The notes under the pieces were generated by a model that did no database searches, had not been told where the DNA came from, and saw nothing but the letters and a program-made list of their open reading frames with translations. Positions 9,458 through 19,192 of a stretch of DNA of 64,000 nucleotides are shown here, piece by piece. The DNA is taken from positions 3,286,001-3,350,000 of the forward strand of contig NZ_CP062803.1 in assembly GCF_008801925.2 (NCBI RefSeq), written 5' to 3'. The number at the start of each line of letters is the position of its first letter. Within the stretch, counting starts at the first letter, position 1. This DNA is from Cupriavidus basilensis. Lineage in GTDB: Bacteria > Pseudomonadota > Gammaproteobacteria > Burkholderiales > Burkholderiaceae. The position numbers and the translations under genes were made by a program.

Positions 9458-10221
9458 TCATGGCATTCGGATTCAGCGCTGGCGGTCTGGTCTTCATCAT
9501 TGCCTTGGTCATTGTTTACTCGATCCGCGTGCTGCGCGAGTACGAACGCGGCGTGGTGTTCATGCTGGGGCGCTTCTGGAAAGTGAAGGGCCCGGGGCTT
9601 GTGATCCTGATCCCGGCGGTGCAGCAGATGGTGCGCGTGGACTTGCGCACGGTGGTGATGGACGTGCCGCCGCAAGACGTGATCTCGCGCGACAACGTGT
9701 CGGTCAAGGTGAATGCGGTGGTGTATTTCCGCGTGATCGACCCGGAGCGCGCCATCATCCAGGTGGCGAACTTCCTCGAGGCGACCAGCCAGCTGGCGCA
9801 GACCACCTTGCGCTCGGTGCTGGGCAAGCATGAGCTAGACGAGATGCTGGCCGAGCGCGAGCAGCTCAACATCGACATCCAGAAAGCGCTCGATGCCCAG
9901 ACCGATAGCTGGGGCATCAAGGTCTCCAACGTGGAGATCAAGCACGTCGACCTGAACGAAACCATGATCCGCGCCATCGCGCGCCAGGCCGAAGCCGAGC
10001 GCGAACGGCGCGCCAAGGTGATTCATGCCGAGGGCGAGTTGCAGGCCTCGGTGAAGCTGCTGGAAGCCGCGCAGATGCTGGCAAGGGAACCGCAGGCGAT
10101 GCAACTGCGTTATCTGCAGACGCTGACGCAGATTGCCGGCGACAAGAGCTCGACGATCGTGTTTCCGCTGCCCATCGACATCCTCACGCTGGTGGGAAAG
10201 CTGAGCCGCGAGTCGACGTGA
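9454..10221 (+). CDS. stomatin/slipin-type SPFH protein
   Basis: A 255-residue slipin. One N-terminal membrane helix (residues 8-25) is followed by the SPFH/Band 7 domain, with [15 protein letters not shown] and [16 protein letters not shown] as landmarks, and a helical coiled-coil C terminus rich in Ala, Glu and Arg. It should oligomerise at the inner membrane and scaffold the NfeD protease, which cleaves stomatin C termini in archaeal homologues. The start is taken at 9454 in an ATGA overlap; a second ATG lies at 9460, and AAGGAG just upstream could serve either. Confidence 0.93.
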   Translation: MIMAFGFSAGGLVFIIALVIVYSIRVLREYERGVVFMLGRFWKVKGPGLVILIPAVQQMVRVDLRTVVMDVPPQDVISRDNVSVKVNAVVYFRVIDPERAIIQVANFLEATSQLAQTTLRSVLGKHELDEMLAEREQLNIDIQKALDAQTDSWGIKVSNVEIKHVDLNETMIRAIARQAEAERERRAKVIHAEGELQASVKLLEAAQMLAREPQAMQLRYLQTLTQIAGDKSSTIVFPLPIDILTLVGKLSREST

Positions 10222-10241
10222 AAAAGGCGCCTGGGGCGCCT
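10221..10241 (-). terminator. rho-independent terminator for alaS
   Basis: Read leftward: AGGCGCC, three-base loop, GGCGCCT followed by T residues. The T-tract appears only on the minus strand, so it ends alaS transcripts about 130 bases after the stop codon. Confidence 0.8.
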
Positions 10242-10279
10242 CAGACTGCTGACAAAGGTAGATCTGCGCAGGTGGTCCC

Positions 10280-10363
10280 CCCTCTCCCGCTGAGGGGAGA
10301 GGGAGAGACAGCCGTCGTCATGGCACGCGGTTTTGGCCCATTCCTTGGCTTCGGCGAATGCCT
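10280..10363. repeat. dispersed intergenic repeat, copy A
   Basis: A hairpin CCCTCTCCC-N6-GGGAGAGGG (10280-10303) runs into a conserved tail. Bases 10299-10338 match the reverse complement of 16273-16312 at 37 of 40 positions, with patchier similarity to 10363. It lies between the convergent stomatin and alaS genes. See copy B. Confidence 0.8.
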
Positions 10364-10373
10364 CAGATCTGCC

Positions 10374-12998
10374 TCAAACTTTGCCCGCGACCCACTCGCC
10401 GACGCCCGCCAGCGCCTTGGGCAGGTTGGCCGGCTCCGTGCCGCCAGCTTGCGCCATGTCCGGACGGCCGCCGCCCTTGCCGCCGACCTGCTGCGCGACA
10501 AAGTTGACCAGCTCGCCGGCCTTGACCTTGGCGGTGGCATCGGCGGTCACCCCGGCGATCAGGCTGACCTTGCCGTCGGCCACTGCGCCCAGCACGATGG
10601 CCGCGGTGCCCAGCTTGTCCTTGAGCTTGTCCATGGTTTCGCGCAGCGTCTTGACGTCGGCGCCGTCGAGCTGTGCGGCCAGCACCTTGATGCCATTGAC
10701 GTCGATGGCCTGCGCCGCCAGCTCGTCGCCTTGCGAGGCAGCCAGCTTGCTCTTGAGGCGCTCCAGTTCCTTCTCCAGCGCGCGCACCTGCTCCTGCACC
10801 TGCCCGATACGCGGCACCAGTTCGGACGGCTGCGCCTTGAGCGCGGCGGCGGCTTCGTTCAGCTTGGCGTCCAGCGCTTGCAGGTAATGCAGCGCGTTGT
10901 CGCCGGTGATGGCTTCGACGCGGCGGATGCCCGCTGCCACGCCGCTTTCCACCACGATCTTGAACACGCCGATATCGCCGGTGCGGGTCACATGGGTGCC
11001 GCCGCACAGTTCCTTGGAGCTGCCGATCGACAGCACGCGCACGTCGTCGGCGTACTTCTCGCCGAACAGCGCCATCGCGCCGCTCTTGACCGCGTCGTCG
11101 AAGGGCATGACTTCGGCACCGGTGGCTGCGTTCTGCAGGATCTCGGCGTTGACGATCTCCTCGACGCGACGGATCTGCTCGTCGGTCATCGGCGCGTTGT
11201 GCGAGAAGTCAAAGCGGGTCTTGTCCGCGTCGACCAGCGAGCCCTTCTGCTGCACGTGGCTGCCCAGCACTTCACGCAATGCCTTGTGCATCAGGTGAGT
11301 CGCCGAGTGGTTGCGCACGGTGCGCGCGCGGCGCTGCGCATCCACCTGCGCGGTGACGCTGTCGCCCACCTTGAGCGCGCCGCCTGCCAGCGTGCCCTGG
11401 TGGCCGAACACATCGGCCTGCACCTTGGTGGTATCGACCACGCTGAACACCGCGCTGCCGCTCTTCAGTTCGCCCTGGTCGCCGGCCTGGCCGCCGGACT
11501 CAGCGTAGAACGGCGTGTTATCCAGCACGATCACGCCGGTCTGGCCGGGCTGCATCGTGTCGACGGATGCGCCGTCCACATACAGCGCGGTGATCTTCGC
11601 ACCGTCCACGCCCAGCTTTTCGTAGCCGTGGAAGGTGGTCTTGTCGCCCTTGTACTCCAGGCCGGCCGCCATCTTGAACTTGCCGGCGGCGCGGGCCTGC
11701 TCGCGCTGGCGGTTCATGGCGGCGTCGAAGGCGGCTTCGTCCACCGTCATTTCCTGCTCGCGGCACACATCCTGCGTCAGGTCCAGCGGGAAGCCAAAGG
11801 TGTCGTGCAGCTTGAAGGCAAGTTCGCCGTCGAGCACGGTACCGCCCTTGGCCTTGACGTCGGCCAGTGCCGAGTCAAGGATGGACATGCCGTTCTCGAT
11901 GGTTTCGAAGAAGCGTTCCTCTTCTGCCTTGAGCACTTCCACGACGCGCGCTTCGGCGTCGGACAGTTCCGGATAGGCTTCGCCCATCTGACCCACCAGA
12001 TCGCCCACCAGCTTGTGGAAGAACGGGGTCTTGCGGCCCAGCTTGTAGCCGTGGCGGATGGCGCGGCGGATGATACGGCGCAGCACGTAGCCGCGGCCTT
12101 CGTTGCCGGGGATCACACCGTCGACGATCAGGAAGGAGCACGCGCGGATGTGGTCGGCGATGACCTTCAGCGAGTTGTTGTTGAGATCGGTGGTGCCGGT
12201 CTCGCGCGCAGCGCCCTTGATCAGTGCCTGGAACAGGTCGATCTCATAGTTGCTGTGCACGTGCTGCAGCACCGCGGCGATGCGCTCCAGGCCCATGCCG
12301 GTGTCGACGCAGGGCTTGGGCAGGCGCGGCATATTGCCTTGCTCGTCCCGGTTGAACTGCATGAACACCAGGTTCCAGATCTCGATGTAGCGGTCGCCGT
12401 CTTCCTCGGCAGATCCCGGGGGGCCGCCCCACACGTCGGGGCCGTGGTCGTAGAAGATTTCCGAGCACGGTCCGCAGGGACCGGTGTCGGCCATCTGCCA
12501 GAAGTTGTCGGAGGCGTAGCGCGCGCCCTTGTTGTCGCCGATGCGCACGATGCGCTCGGGCGGCACGCCGACTTCCTTGGCCCAGATGTCATAGGCTTCG
12601 TCGTCTTCCGCGTACACCGTGACCCACAGCTTTTCGGCCGGCAACTGGTAGACCTTGGTCAGCAGCTCCCACGCGTACTGGATCGCCTCGCGCTTGAAAT
12701 AGTCGCCAAACGAGAAGTTGCCGAGCATTTCAAAGAAGGTGTGGTGACGCGCGGTGTAACCCACGTTCTCCAGGTCGTTGTGCTTGCCGCCGGCGCGCAC
12801 CGAGCGCTGCGACGAGGTCGCGCGGGTGTACGGGCGCTTGTCGGTGCCCAGGAACACGTCCTTGAACTGCACCATGCCGGAGTTGGTAAACAGCAACGTC
12901 GGATCGTTCCCCGGCACCAGGCTGGACGAGCGGACCACGGTATGGCCCTTCGATTCGAAGTACTGCAGGAACTTGCTGCGGATGTCGGAGACTTTCAT
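10374..12998 (-). CDS. alaS: alanyl-tRNA synthetase
   Basis: Class II synthetase charging tRNA(Ala), 874 residues, very close to the E. coli length. Domains in order are the class II catalytic core ([20 protein letters not shown] near residue 30, the GMGLER motif 3 near 240), a tRNA-recognition helical domain, the editing domain with metal ligands HNSATH and CGGTH (bases near 11340 and 11000), and the C-terminal coiled-coil and DHHA1-like domain. Start 12998 gives [11 protein letters not shown], the usual N terminus; the longer upstream frame has no support. Divergent from a CoA-transferase gene across 332 bases. The opposite strand is open over the whole gene but not coding. Confidence 0.98.
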   Translation of the reverse strand: MKVSDIRSKFLQYFESKGHTVVRSSSLVPGNDPTLLFTNSGMVQFKDVFLGTDKRPYTRATSSQRSVRAGGKHNDLENVGYTARHHTFFEMLGNFSFGDYFKREAIQYAWELLTKVYQLPAEKLWVTVYAEDDEAYDIWAKEVGVPPERIVRIGDNKGARYASDNFWQMADTGPCGPCSEIFYDHGPDVWGGPPGSAEEDGDRYIEIWNLVFMQFNRDEQGNMPRLPKPCVDTGMGLERIAAVLQHVHSNYEIDLFQALIKGAARETGTTDLNNNSLKVIADHIRACSFLIVDGVIPGNEGRGYVLRRIIRRAIRHGYKLGRKTPFFHKLVGDLVGQMGEAYPELSDAEARVVEVLKAEEERFFETIENGMSILDSALADVKAKGGTVLDGELAFKLHDTFGFPLDLTQDVCREQEMTVDEAAFDAAMNRQREQARAAGKFKMAAGLEYKGDKTTFHGYEKLGVDGAKITALYVDGASVDTMQPGQTGVIVLDNTPFYAESGGQAGDQGELKSGSAVFSVVDTTKVQADVFGHQGTLAGGALKVGDSVTAQVDAQRRARTVRNHSATHLMHKALREVLGSHVQQKGSLVDADKTRFDFSHNAPMTDEQIRRVEEIVNAEILQNAATGAEVMPFDDAVKSGAMALFGEKYADDVRVLSIGSSKELCGGTHVTRTGDIGVFKIVVESGVAAGIRRVEAITGDNALHYLQALDAKLNEAAAALKAQPSELVPRIGQVQEQVRALEKELERLKSKLAASQGDELAAQAIDVNGIKVLAAQLDGADVKTLRETMDKLKDKLGTAAIVLGAVADGKVSLIAGVTADATAKVKAGELVNFVAQQVGGKGGGRPDMAQAGGTEPANLPKALAGVGEWVAGKV

Positions 12999-13330
12999 GT
13001 TCTGGGCAAGGGCGTCCCACGTCGTGGCAGGGCGCTGTCGGTCAAGATGGTTTTGCAAACCGTTGATTATACGGGGAAGCCTGAGCGCGCGGCATTCCGC
13101 CGGGGATTCGCCTCGCGCCGCCCGCAACACCGCGCCCCGCCGCGATCCGGGCCGGCCGCGATGTGCTCCCGGCGGCCTGCCGGTGGTAAAGTGCTGGCTG
13201 TCCCAGCCGGACGCCCCCGAGCCTGGTTTAGCGCCAGCCTCCGATTGCCCTGCAAGCCGCCACCCAGACCAGACGGCGGGGCCGCCCGGCCTTCCCTCGC
13301 CCACCCCTTGCCGGATCCGCAATACACCCC
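12999..13330. other. 332-base divergent intergenic region (alaS / CoA-transferase)
   Basis: No gene is seen. On the minus strand a consensus TATAAT (13071-13066) lies about 60 bases ahead of the alaS start, with no clear -35 element. An imperfectly placed palindrome GGTTT-TGC-AAACC (13049-13061) lies at the expected transcript start. E. coli AlaRS represses its own gene through a palindrome at this place, so the dyad may be autoregulatory, which is speculative. The right part is featureless GC-rich DNA. Confidence 0.5.
13066..13071 (-). promoter_or_regulatory. candidate alaS -10 element
   Basis: Perfect TATAAT on the minus strand, about 68 bases upstream of the alaS ATG. No convincing -35 hexamer at the usual spacing. 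Confidence 0.45.
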
Positions 13331-14551
13331 ATGGGAGCTTTAAGCCACCTCCGCGTCCTCGACCTGACCCGCGTTCTCGCCGGGCCATGGTGCGCCCAGA
13401 ACCTTGCCGACTTCGGCGCCGACGTGATCAAGATCGAGCGCCCCGGCGCCGGCGACGATACCCGCACCTGGGGCCCGCCCTGGCTGCAGGACGGCGAAGG
13501 CCGCGATACCGCGGAAGCTGCCTATTACCTGGCCGCCAACCGCAACAAGCGCTCGGTGACCTGCGATATCAGCACGCCCGAGGGCCAGGAACTGGTGCGC
13601 GCGCTGGCCGCCCAGAGCGATGTGGTACTGGAAAACTACAAGGTCGGCCAGTTGAAGAAGTACGGCCTGGACTACGACTCCCTCAAGGCGATCAAGCCGG
13701 GCCTGATCTATTGCTCGGTGACCGGCTTCGGCCAGACCGGCCCCTACGCGGCGCGCCCGGGCTACGACTTCATCATCCAGGGCATGGGCGGCTTCATGAG
13801 CCTGACCGGCGAGCGCGACGACCTGCCCGGCGGCGGCCCGCAGAAGGCCGGCGTGGCCATCTCCGACCTGATGACCGGGCAGTACGCCACCATCGCCGTG
13901 CTGGCCGCGCTGGCCCACCGCGAGCGAACGGGCGAAGGCCAGTACATCGACATGGCCCTGCTCGACGTGCAGGTGGCCATGCTGGCCAACATGAACACCA
14001 ACTACCTGGCCAGCGGCGAAGCGCCCAGGCGCTGGGGCAACGCCCACCCCAATATCGTCCCCTACCAGACCTTCCAGGCGGCCGACGGCTGGATCATCGT
14101 GGCGGTGGGCAACGACGGCCAGTTCCGCAAGTTCGTCGTTGCCGGCGGACGCCCCGAACTGGCCGACGACCCGCGCTTCGCCACCAACCCGCAGCGGGTT
14201 GCGCATCGCGATGTGCTGGTGCCGATCCTCGCCGACATGGTCAAGCCGCGCACCCGCGCCCAGTGGATCCTCGACCTGGAAGCCGCCGGCGTGCCCTGCG
14301 GCCCCATCAACACGCTGGACGACGTGTTCGAGGATGCCCAGGTCAAGGCGCGCGGCCTGCGCGTGGACCTGCCGCACCCGAGCGCCGGCGAGGTCAAGCT
14401 GGTGGGCAGCCCGATCAAGATGAGCGCGACGCCGCCCGAGGCCGTGCGCCACCCGCCGCTGCTGGGCGAGCACACCGACGCGGTGCTTGGCGACATGCTG
14501 GGCTACACGCCGGAGCAGATAGCCACGCTGCGCGCCAAGGGCGTGCTGTAA
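13331..14551 (+). CDS. CaiB/BaiF family (class III) CoA-transferase
   Basis: A 406-residue class III CoA-transferase, which moves CoA between carboxylic acids through an aspartyl-CoA thioester. The Rossmann N terminus ([20 protein letters not shown], residues 7-26) and the probable nucleophile Asp179 in [10 protein letters not shown] are present, as is the later [10 protein letters not shown] segment. The length is standard. The family includes formyl-, crotonobetainyl- and dicarboxylate-CoA transferases; the sequence does not settle which. It heads a rightward set with a DUF2214-like membrane protein and a Bug solute-binding protein, which suggests uptake and activation of a carboxylate. Confidence 0.92.
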   Translation: MGALSHLRVLDLTRVLAGPWCAQNLADFGADVIKIERPGAGDDTRTWGPPWLQDGEGRDTAEAAYYLAANRNKRSVTCDISTPEGQELVRALAAQSDVVLENYKVGQLKKYGLDYDSLKAIKPGLIYCSVTGFGQTGPYAARPGYDFIIQGMGGFMSLTGERDDLPGGGPQKAGVAISDLMTGQYATIAVLAALAHRERTGEGQYIDMALLDVQVAMLANMNTNYLASGEAPRRWGNAHPNIVPYQTFQAADGWIIVAVGNDGQFRKFVVAGGRPELADDPRFATNPQRVAHRDVLVPILADMVKPRTRAQWILDLEAAGVPCGPINTLDDVFEDAQVKARGLRVDLPHPSAGEVKLVGSPIKMSATPPEAVRHPPLLGEHTDAVLGDMLGYTPEQIATLRAKGVL

Positions 14552-14710
14552 GGTGCTGGCCGCCTGTGTGCCTGCAGTGGCGGCGCGCGGGCGGCAAGCT
14601 GAAGTTTGTCGTCGTTGTTCCCATCGCCGTTGCCGTAGCGAGAAAAAGCAAGAACCCTGACCCCGCGCGCGCCGGCGTACGGCGCATGCCTGACCACAAA
14701 AGGAGTTTGG

Positions 14711-15166
14711 ATGCTGACCGACGCCCTGCTGGCCTTCCTGCACTACACCTTCATCTTCCTGCTGATCGCCCTGATGACCGCCGAGGCGGTCGTGCTGCGC
14801 CCCGGCATGACGCCTCCCGTGCTCAAGCGCCTGTCGATCTACGACCTGCTCTACTTCCTCACTGCCATGGCGGTGCTGGCAACCGGCCTGCTGCGGCTGT
14901 TCTACGGCGCCAAGGGCGCGCAGTTCTACCTGCACAACCCGTGGTTCCACGCCAAGATCACCGTGTTCGTGGTGATCGCGCTGTGCTCGCTGCCGCCCAC
15001 CTTCGCCATCCAGCGGTGGCGCCGCCAGGCGCGCAGCCTGCCGGACTTCGTGCCCATGCCCGCCGAACTGAAGTCCGCGCGGCGCTGGGTCATGATCCAG
15101 GCCCACCTGCTGATCCTGCTGCCGCTGTGCGCGGTAATGATGGCGCGCGGCATCGGCATGAAATAG
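14711..15166 (+). CDS. DUF2214-like four-helix membrane protein
   Basis: A 151-residue integral membrane protein with four hydrophobic segments (about residues 8-28, 45-65, 83-103 and 126-145). It resembles DUF2214 proteins of unknown function. ATG 14711 has AGGAG seven bases upstream. The 159-base gap before it holds nothing recognisable. The gene lies between the CoA-transferase and the Bug gene in the same direction, and could be cotranscribed with either. No catalytic motif is visible. Confidence 0.72.
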   Translation: MLTDALLAFLHYTFIFLLIALMTAEAVVLRPGMTPPVLKRLSIYDLLYFLTAMAVLATGLLRLFYGAKGAQFYLHNPWFHAKITVFVVIALCSLPPTFAIQRWRRQARSLPDFVPMPAELKSARRWVMIQAHLLILLPLCAVMMARGIGMK

Positions 15167-15216
15167 GCCGCAGTGCCTGGCGCACCCAGATTCCCGATCC
15201 AACCCGACGTATCTCC

Positions 15217-16239
15217 ATGCTCAAGAAAAAACTCGCCGCGGCGCTGCTCGCCGCCGCCCTGCCCGCTATTAGCACCCTTATCGCCTTTAGCGCCGCGCCT
15301 GCCGCCGCGGCAGCCGCCTACCCGACCAAGCCGCTCAAGTTTGTCGTGCCCTACCCGGCCGGCGGCCCGCTGGACACGGTGGCGCGCGCCATCGGCGACA
15401 AGCTCAAGGACAGCCTGGGCCAACCCGTGGTGGTGGAAAACCGCCCGGGCGCCGGTGGCAATATCGGCGCCGACTACGTGGCCAAGCAGCCGGCCGACGG
15501 CTACACCATTGTGATGGGCGCCGTGGCCACCCACGCCATCAACCCCAGCCTCTTCGCCAAGATGCCGTACGACCCGGTGAAGGACTTCAGCCCGATCACG
15601 CTGGTGGCCGACGTGCCCAACGTACTCGTCATGCACCCCGGCAAGGCCGCCGAGCTGCATATCAACAATGTGCGTGAGCTGGTGGAATACGCGCGCAAGA
15701 ACCCCGGCAAGCTGGACTACGCCTCGGGCGGCAACGGCAGCGCGGGGCATTTGTCGGGCGAGCTGTTCAAGAGCATGGCCAAGGTCAGCATGGTCCACAT
15801 CCCCTACAACGGCGCCTCGCCCGCGCAACTGTCGGTGCTGTCCGGCCAGACCGACATGATCTTCGATAACCTCGCCTCCGCCTCGGCCAACATCAAGGCC
15901 GGCAAGCTCAAGGCGTTCGCCGTCACCACCGCCACCCGCGCCGCCGCCCTGCCCGAGCTACCCACTATCGCCGAAGCCGGCAAGGGGCTCGGCCTGGAAG
16001 GCTTCGACATTTCCACGTGGTTCGGCGTGTTCGCCCCGGCCAACACCCCGAAAGAGATCGTCGACCGCCTCAACCACGAGATCGTGGCCATTCTCAAGAC
16101 CGACGACATGAAGGCAAAACTGGCCCGCATCGGCGCCCAGCCGGCACCGACCACGCCGGAGCAGTTCGGCCAACTGGTGCAGCGCGAGCTGAAGAAGTAC
16201 GCGCAGATCGTGAAAGTGTCGGGCGCCAAGGTGGATTGA
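15217..16239 (+). CDS. Bug family TTT solute-binding protein
   Basis: A 340-residue periplasmic binding protein of the Bug (TctC) family, which captures carboxylates for tripartite tricarboxylate transporters. The signal peptide (residues 1-34) has a lysine start, MLKKKL, and ends in an Ala-rich stretch before YPTKPLKFVVPYPAGGPLDT. The two family loops, PAGGPLD and PADGYT, are intact. No TctA/TctB partner is adjacent; the tctBA pair at 18.7-20.7 kb lacks its own binding protein and is a possible partner. The longer open frame upstream of 15217 is out-of-frame shadow. Confidence 0.94.
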   Translation: MLKKKLAAALLAAALPAISTLIAFSAAPAAAAAAYPTKPLKFVVPYPAGGPLDTVARAIGDKLKDSLGQPVVVENRPGAGGNIGADYVAKQPADGYTIVMGAVATHAINPSLFAKMPYDPVKDFSPITLVADVPNVLVMHPGKAAELHINNVRELVEYARKNPGKLDYASGGNGSAGHLSGELFKSMAKVSMVHIPYNGASPAQLSVLSGQTDMIFDNLASASANIKAGKLKAFAVTTATRAAALPELPTIAEAGKGLGLEGFDISTWFGVFAPANTPKEIVDRLNHEIVAILKTDDMKAKLARIGAQPAPTTPEQFGQLVQRELKKYAQIVKVSGAKVD

Positions 16240-16249
16240 TACCCCCGGA

Positions 16250-16333
16250 GCATTTGCCAATGCCGCCGAACAGGCCAAAGCCGCGCGCCATGAAGACGGC
16301 TGTCTCTCCCTCAGCCCCTCGGGGGGCGAGGGG
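16250..16333. repeat. dispersed intergenic repeat, copy B (inverted)
   Basis: Reverse-complement copy of the element at 10280-10363. The conserved tail (16273-16312) is joined to a hairpin CCCCTC-N7-GAGGGG (16315-16333), as in copy A, although the hairpin bases differ. Keeping a hairpin while its sequence drifts suggests the structure matters. Confidence 0.8.
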
Positions 16334-16451
16334 TGCCAACCAGCGGCAAGATCAACCCATGGTGGTAGCCGTGTGAAGCGCCCGAAGGGCGGGCCACACC
16401 CCAACGCGATGCGCAGCGAGCCGTCAAGGTTCACCTAGGCCGTATGGGGCG

Positions 16452-16557
16452 CCTCGGGATTCGGCGAAAAGAGCGGAAAAGAGGGACCCATGTCTGAGTA
16501 TCGCCTTAAGGCGATGCGAGTTTGGGTCCCGGCCGCTCTTTTCGCCGAAGCCCGAGG
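16452..16557. repeat. 106-base nested hairpin / cruciform
   Basis: Outer arms CCTCGGG (16452-16458) and CCCGAGG (16551-16557), then 17 perfectly paired bases (16460-16476 with 16533-16549), then GGGACCCA (16483-16490) with TGGGTCCC (16523-16530), and in the centre the palindrome ATCGCCTTAAGGCGAT (16500-16515). No T-tract follows, so it is not an ordinary terminator. Confidence 0.85.
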
Positions 16558-16588
16558 GGTAGTCGCCCCATCCGGCGCGCCTTCTTTG

Positions 16589-16618
16589 CCTACTTTCTTG
16601 GCAAGACAAGAAAGTAGG
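16589..16618. repeat. perfect 12-bp hairpin
   Basis: CCTACTTTCTTG, six-base loop, CAAGAAAGTAGG. I associate this motif with intergenic repeats common in Burkholderiaceae and related genomes; that is memory, not a search. Confidence 0.8.
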
Positions 16619-16676
16619 TCGCCGCCCCGCAGGGGTGGTGAAACTGCAGTTGCAGTTACAGTGACAGCCCCCCCCA

Positions 16677-18401
16677 TCAAGCCTCCCCATCCCGCGGCAA
16701 CAACAACCCCACCTGAATAATCCGCGGCCCATCCATCCGCGTCACCGTCAGCTTCAGCCCGGCGATCTCCACGGCGTCGCCCTCCACCGGTGGTGACGTA
16801 AAGGCCTTCTGCATAGCGGCCTCCAGTGTCCGTGCCGCCTCGGCAGGACTCAACTCCCGCGTCCCGTAAAGCCCGGCCACATCCCTCAGCATGGCCTCCC
16901 CGGACAGCAGGAAATCATGGCTAGCCTTGCCCCAGGCAGGTGCCGGCCCAGGCCGATGGAACAACAGTGCCAGCATCGGCACGCTGGTCCCCGGCGCCAG
17001 GATCGACACCATATCCCCAGCCCGCAGCACGGTCTGATCGGGCGCAGCCAGCGCCTTGTCCCGCACCACGGTCAGCAGCCGGCAACGGGGCGGCAGTTCG
17101 AGCTGGTCGGCGCGCAGGTTTTCAGCCGGCGAATCGCCCTCGACCCTGAACTGCATCACCTCCAGCGCCGGCGCATGGGTGCCCTGCAGCCGCGAGCGGG
17201 CCAGCGGCTCCGGATAGGCGGGACGCAGCACGCGCGCCAGCCGCGCGGCCAGCGGCACGGTGGTGCCCTGCAGCAGCAGGCTGGTCAGCACCACCGCAAA
17301 GGCGACGCGAAACAGCAGGCCGGAATCGGGCATGCCCTGCAGCATGGGAAACAGCGCCAGCACGATGGGCACCGCCCCACGCAAGCCCATCCAGGCCACG
17401 AAGCCCTTCTCCCGGGCACTGAAGCGAAACGGCAGCAGCGCCAGCCAGACCGCCGCCGGGCGCGCCACCAGCATCAGGAACGCTGCCACCGCCACCGCCG
17501 GCAGCGCCACTTCCCAGATCCGGTGGGGCGCCACCAGCAGGCCAAGCAACAGGAACATCGCGGACTGCGACAGCCAGGCCATGCCGTCCATCGCCCGCAT
17601 GGTGTCGGGGCCTACCGCGCGGTCGCGGTTGCCCACCAGGATGCCGGTCAGGTAGACGGCCAGGAAGCCACTGCCGCCCGCCGTCTGCACGATGGCGAAC
17701 ACCATGGCGCCGCCCGAGCACAGCAGGATGGCCTGCAGGCCTTCGGCCACGCGAATGCGCTCCATCACGTTGGCCATGCAGTAGCCCAGGCCTAATCCGA
17801 GCAACCCGCCGACCCCGAACTGCACCACCAGGCGCCACAACAGCGCGCCGGGGCTCAGGCCCGCGGGCGCAGCGATCCAGTCGATCAGGGTGAGGGTCAG
17901 GAAGATGGCCATCGGGTCGTTGATGCCGGATTCGATCTCCAGCACGCTCGCCACCCGCTCCTTGAGCCGGATGCCGCTGGTATTGAGCAGCGAGAACACC
18001 GCCGCGGCATCGGTCGAGCCGACGATGGCGCCCAGCAGCAGGCCCAGCTTCCAGTCGATCTCGAGCACCCAGGCGGCAAACAGGCCCACCAGGCCGGTGG
18101 TGACCAGCACGCCCACGGTCGCTAGCGACAGCGAGGGTTTCAGCGCCACCCGGAAGGTGGCCAGCCGGGTGCGCAAGCCGCCATCGAGCAGGATCACCGC
18201 CAGCGCGAGGTTGCCGACCAGGAAGCTCAGCCAGGTATTGGAGAAGCGGATGCCGCCGGGGCCATCCACGCCGGCCAGCATGCCGACCGATAAAAAGACA
18301 AGCAGGAAGGGCACGCCCGCGCGCGCCGAGAAGGCGCCCACCACAATGCCCAGCGACATCACGACGGCGCCGATCAGGATGACATGGTCAATGCTTTCCA
18401 A
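16677..18401 (-). CDS. nhaP2: NhaP2/CvrA-type K+(Na+)/H+ antiporter
   Basis: A 574-residue CPA1 antiporter of the NhaP2/CvrA type, exchanging K+ or Na+ for protons across the inner membrane. Twelve to thirteen membrane helices fill residues 5-400, with the ion-site segment ESGINDPMA (around residue 158) conserved. A cytosolic RCK/TrkA-C-like domain and a CorC_HlyC-like tail follow, the NhaP2 layout, and the length matches E. coli (578). The start is TTG at 18401, supported by an AAGGGAAG ribosome site. It is divergent from tctBA. Confidence 0.9.
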   Translation of the reverse strand: MESIDHVILIGAVVMSLGIVVGAFSARAGVPFLLVFLSVGMLAGVDGPGGIRFSNTWLSFLVGNLALAVILLDGGLRTRLATFRVALKPSLSLATVGVLVTTGLVGLFAAWVLEIDWKLGLLLGAIVGSTDAAAVFSLLNTSGIRLKERVASVLEIESGINDPMAIFLTLTLIDWIAAPAGLSPGALLWRLVVQFGVGGLLGLGLGYCMANVMERIRVAEGLQAILLCSGGAMVFAIVQTAGGSGFLAVYLTGILVGNRDRAVGPDTMRAMDGMAWLSQSAMFLLLGLLVAPHRIWEVALPAVAVAAFLMLVARPAAVWLALLPFRFSAREKGFVAWMGLRGAVPIVLALFPMLQGMPDSGLLFRVAFAVVLTSLLLQGTTVPLAARLARVLRPAYPEPLARSRLQGTHAPALEVMQFRVEGDSPAENLRADQLELPPRCRLLTVVRDKALAAPDQTVLRAGDMVSILAPGTSVPMLALLFHRPGPAPAWGKASHDFLLSGEAMLRDVAGLYGTRELSPAEAARTLEAAMQKAFTSPPVEGDAVEIAGLKLTVTRMDGPRIIQVGLLLPRDGEA

Positions 18402-18718
18402 AACGGCTTCCCTTTTCCCTTTTCCATGCCGTGCCGCATAGGCAACGGCGGTGCAGCCGTTGATGATAGCGCAGCCCTATGACCACTCTGCCGCGCAGAC
18501 GTGAATGCGGCACCCGGCAACCGAGCAAGCGGCCCCTGGATGTCTCCTAGGGAGATACCCGCAGATTGACCATTTTTGCAGACATCTGAAAGGTAGCTGA
18601 AAGGTCTTCCCCTTAATTTCCTCCCTGCCAGCGGCGGGACGGTTGCGCGCGCGTTTTTGACGCATCGCAACATCCTTAGCCGCACGGATTTCAAGCAGTT
18701 TTTTCGAGGAGAATCATT
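18402..18718. promoter_or_regulatory. 317-base divergent control region of tctBA and nhaP2
   Basis: No gene is visible. It holds a direct repeat CTGAAAGGT at 18586-18594 and 18597-18605, spaced 11 bases (one helical turn), as is usual for OmpR-class response regulators. It also holds a dyad TCTCC-TAG-GGAGA (18543-18555). TTGACC at 18567 and TTGACG at 18656 are possible -35 elements without good -10 partners. tct operons elsewhere are controlled by the TctD/TctE two-component system, but no tctDE genes lie in the window. Confidence 0.45.
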
Positions 18719-19180
18719 TTGCGCATTCGTAGCCAAAAGGACTTTGCCTCCGGCCTGATGTTCATCCTGGTCGGATTCAGCTTTTCCTGGGTCGCACGCG
18801 GGTATTCCATGGGTACAGCCGCGAAGATGGGCCCCGGGTATTTCCCGTTCTGGCTCGGCATCGTGCTCGCCTTGCTGGGCGCGCTGGTGCTGTGGAGTTC
18901 CCTGTCCGCCAAGAAGGAAGAAGACCAGCTCGCACGCTGGGACATCAAGACCTTGCTGTGGATCCTGGGTTCGGTGGTGCTGTTCGGCCTGATGCTCAAG
19001 CCGCTGGGCATGGTGCTGTCGGTGCTGGTGCTGGTGCTGGTGTCGTCGATGGCCAGCCATGAGTTCAGCTGGAAGGGTGCCGTTGTCAACGCCATCGTCC
19101 TGGTGATCATCAGCCTAGGCGCCTTCGTCTACGGCATCAATCTTCAGATGCCGGTGTGGCCGGCATTCTTGGCAGGATAA
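18719..19180 (+). CDS. tctB: tripartite tricarboxylate transporter small subunit TctB
   Basis: A 153-residue inner-membrane protein with four helices, the small permease subunit of a TTT carboxylate transporter. N-terminal MRIRSQKDFASG and the GPGYFPFWLG motif are typical of TctB. The start is TTG at 18719 with AGGAG eight bases upstream; no in-frame ATG fits as well. tctA starts 12 bases after the stop, so the two are cotranscribed. The usual first gene of the operon, tctC, is missing. Confidence 0.93.
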   Translation: MRIRSQKDFASGLMFILVGFSFSWVARGYSMGTAAKMGPGYFPFWLGIVLALLGALVLWSSLSAKKEEDQLARWDIKTLLWILGSVVLFGLMLKPLGMVLSVLVLVLVSSMASHEFSWKGAVVNAIVLVIISLGAFVYGINLQMPVWPAFLAG

Positions 19181-19192
19181 GGAGACGGCCAT

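Larger units (their letters stand above)
16240..16676. other. 437-base gene-free block of dispersed repeats and hairpins
   Basis: No credible coding sequence. It holds copy B of the intergenic repeat (16250-16333), a 106-base nested hairpin (16452-16557) and a perfect 12-bp hairpin (16589-16618). Apparent ORFs on both strands follow the repeats and look like phantom proteins. It separates the Bug gene from the convergent antiporter gene. Confidence 0.8.

Noticed and set aside
10218..13343. A 1041-codon open frame antisense to alaS
   Set aside because: It mirrors the codon bias of alaS in GC-rich DNA, has no recognisable domain, and alaS is certain.
16452..16618. CRISPR array or transposon end
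   Set aside because: The repeats are single inverted pairs, not evenly spaced direct repeats, and there is no transposase or target duplication.
16424..16732. Hypothetical proteins on either strand in the repeat block
   Set aside because: The frames follow the inverted repeats and look like phantom ORFs of the dispersed elements.
18543..18555. TCTCC-TAG-GGAGA as an operator for tctB or nhaP2
   Set aside because: A short GC-type dyad far from any promoter element; noted in the control region but not claimed as a site.
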